Assembly: GCA_044220635.1 (NCBI GenBank) | Contig: JBGAQP010000044.1 | Span: forward strand, 1-14,977 | Direction: 5' to 3' | Length of the DNA stretch: 14,977 bases | Source of the DNA: JBGAQP01 sp044220635 | Lineage (GTDB): Bacteria; Pseudomonadota; Gammaproteobacteria; Burkholderiales; Usitatibacteraceae | Part shown: piece by piece, positions 13,958-14,977 of the stretch | Numbering within the stretch: the stretch's first letter is position 1 | How the letters are laid out: each line of letters opens with the position of its first letter | Made by a program: the position numbers and the translations under genes | The notes under the pieces: model-generated | What the model saw: only the letters and a program-made list of their open reading frames with translations | Database searches by the model: none | What the model was told of the DNA's origin: nothing

Positions 13958-14376
13958 GCCGCGCGCGGCTGCTCCTCGCGGGATGCGCCGCCCTCGCGGC
14001 GGCCTGCGCCGCGACGGGCCCGGAAGGCGCGCCGCTCGCCGAGCGCCTCGCGGGAACGAAGTGGATCGCCGTGAGCGAGCCCGACGCCGACCGGCGCGCC
14101 GTGCCGCGCGTGGAATTCGGGCGCGACGCGAGGCTCGGCGGCTACACCGGATGCAACCTGTTGAGCGCCCCGTTCACGATCGAGGGCGAGCGCCTCGTCC
14201 TCGGCCCCTTGGCGACGACGAAGCGCGCCTGCCCGGGGCCCGTGGGGGACCGGGAGCAGCGGCTGCTGGAGGTCCTGTCGGCGGATCCGCGCGTCGCCCT
14301 CGGGCGGCGCTCGCTCGCGCTCGAGGGAAGGAACGGGCAGCGCTTCGAGTTCGTCGAAGCGCCGCCTTCCTACTGA
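13954..14376 (+). CDS. META-domain (HslJ-like) lipoprotein, second copy
   Basis: A 140-residue paralogue of the preceding protein. It starts at GTG 13954, overlapping the previous stop in GTGA. The N-terminus (VSRARLLLAGCAALAAACAATG) is a short hydrophobic signal; the better lipobox is L8-A-G-C11, with C18 the alternative. The META domain has GTKWIAVSE, GGYTGCNLLSAPF, the canonical TTKRAC (T-x-x-x-C type) and EQRLLEVL, so it is closer to HslJ consensus than the first copy. It ends three bases before the convergent glycine-zipper gene. No independent promoter is visible, so it is likely the last gene of a four-gene operon. Function as for HslJ-like proteins: envelope-associated, mechanism unknown. 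Confidence 0.82.
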   Translation: MSRARLLLAGCAALAAACAATGPEGAPLAERLAGTKWIAVSEPDADRRAVPRVEFGRDARLGGYTGCNLLSAPFTIEGERLVLGPLATTKRACPGPVGDREQRLLEVLSADPRVALGRRSLALEGRNGQRFEFVEAPPSY

Positions 14377-14379
14377 GAC

Positions 14380-14751
14380 TCAGCCGCGCACGAGCGTGCC
14401 GCCCTCGACCTTGACCTTGTCGCCGATGCGCCAGGACGGCTCCGTGGTGTAGCGCACGGTCTTCGTGCTGCCGTCGTCGAGCTTCACGCGCACGTCCCAG
14501 GACACGGTCTTCTTCTGTCCCTTCTCGATCTGGTGCCCCGCGTAGGCGCCGCCCACGGCGCCCGCGACGGTCGCGACGTCCTTGCCGCGGCCGCCGCCGA
14601 CCTGGTGGCCGAGCACGCCGCCGACGACGCCGCCGATCACCGCGCCCAGGCCGCTGCCTTCGCCCTCCTTCTCGATGGGCGTCACCGCGGTGACCGTGCC
14701 GCAGTTCGCGCAGACCTTCTTGACCGGCGGCGGCGGCGCGGGCTGATTCAA
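14380..14751 (-). CDS. Glycine-zipper 2TM domain protein (N-terminus probably missing)
   Basis: The 123-residue frame encodes a two-helix glycine zipper of the Rickettsia 17-kDa antigen type, GLGAVIGGVVGGVLGHQVGGG and VATVAGAVGGAYAGHQIE, followed by a small beta domain (VSWDVRVKLDDGSTKTVRYT, DKVKVEGGTLVRG). Such proteins are outer-membrane-associated lipoproteins or inner-membrane proteins with a signal peptide. Here the only possible start is a TTG at 14751, four codons after a TAG, with no ribosome-binding site; the product would begin MNQPAPPPPVKKVCANCG with no signal sequence. Homologues as I know them have about 30-80 more residues with a signal peptide. A truncation, or a join of unrelated DNA just upstream, explains this better than a leaderless protein. 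It is convergent with the META operon. Confidence 0.75.
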   Translation of the reverse strand: MNQPAPPPPVKKVCANCGTVTAVTPIEKEGEGSGLGAVIGGVVGGVLGHQVGGGRGKDVATVAGAVGGAYAGHQIEKGQKKTVSWDVRVKLDDGSTKTVRYTTEPSWRIGDKVKVEGGTLVRG

Positions 14752-14977
14752 GTGCGCTCCCTACGACTCCACGGTCCCGGCGGGGTTTCAGTACGCGGGT
14801 ATCTTCGAATACAAGTGGGAAGACTCGACCGCGAAGCCGCCCACGAGCGGCACGGGCAGCTTCCGCGTCAGCTTCGACGCCACGTGCCTCGCGCCGGCCA
14901 CGAACGGCAGCGTGGTGCTCAAGATCACGAAGGTGAACGGCTCCGACGCGTTCTTCGGCACCGTGGGCAGCGCGACG
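14747..14977 (+). CDS. Fragment of an unknown, probably secreted protein (both ends missing)
   Basis: From the base after a TGA (14744-14746) the plus frame is open to the window end, 77 codons, of which more than 90 percent end in G or C, so it is real coding sequence. It has no start codon near its beginning. The residues (FKCAPYDSTVPAGFQYAG to GSDAFFGTVGSAT) are rich in Gly, Ser, Thr and aromatic residues with two cysteines, like an extracytoplasmic beta-strand protein. I do not recognise a family. Its 5' end coincides with the point where the opposite-strand glycine-zipper gene loses its N-terminus, which suggests two unrelated genes joined there. Confidence 0.55.

Overview
The window is about 15 kb of very GC-rich DNA with strong G/C preference at third codon positions. 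The gene content points to a betaproteobacterium, near Burkholderiales or Nitrosomonadales in type. The main clues are an EarP/EF-P pair with the rhamnosylatable arginine at EF-P position 32, a DUF2863 protein (a family I know mainly from betaproteobacteria), and a DsrC/TusE-like protein. No rRNA, tRNA, CRISPR array, phage gene or transposase is visible. Genus-level placement is not possible by eye.

Layout, left to right. (1) The 3' part of an RND-type outer-membrane efflux factor (+), whose tail overlaps the tail of a membrane-bound class III nucleotide cyclase (-) with a periplasmic c-type-haem sensor domain. (2) Divergently, earP and then efp (+): the glycosyltransferase and its substrate, separated by a leader of about 250 nt with its own promoter and a duplicated segment. 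efp ends in a clear intrinsic terminator. (3) A DsrC/TusE-like sulfur-relay protein, an 88-nt REPIN-like inverted repeat, and an esterase-D-type alpha/beta hydrolase (all +). (4) On the minus strand, a DUF2863 gene followed by an AraC-type regulator, and a previously unlisted 55-residue ORF divergent from a LysR regulator. (5) LysR followed by a DnaQ-like exonuclease fused to a UvrC-like GIY-YIG nuclease (+), tail to tail with an SRAP/YedK abasic-site protein (-). The two repair genes share one CTAG for both stops. (6) A compact four-gene + operon: membrane-anchored SRPBCC protein, triple zinc-ribbon protein and two META/HslJ-like lipoproteins, with GTGA stop/start overlaps. (7) A glycine-zipper protein (-) that seems to lack its N-terminus, abutting the start of an open + frame that runs off the window.

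No single new multi-gene defence or mobile system is evident. The most rewarding points are the exonuclease/GIY-YIG fusion with a UvrC-like four-cysteine pattern, the c-haem cyclase, the DsrC homologue lacking the terminal cysteine, the efp leader, the REPIN-like element, the zinc-ribbon/META operon, and the possible breakpoints near both ends (firmer on the right), which could be assembly joins or rearrangements.
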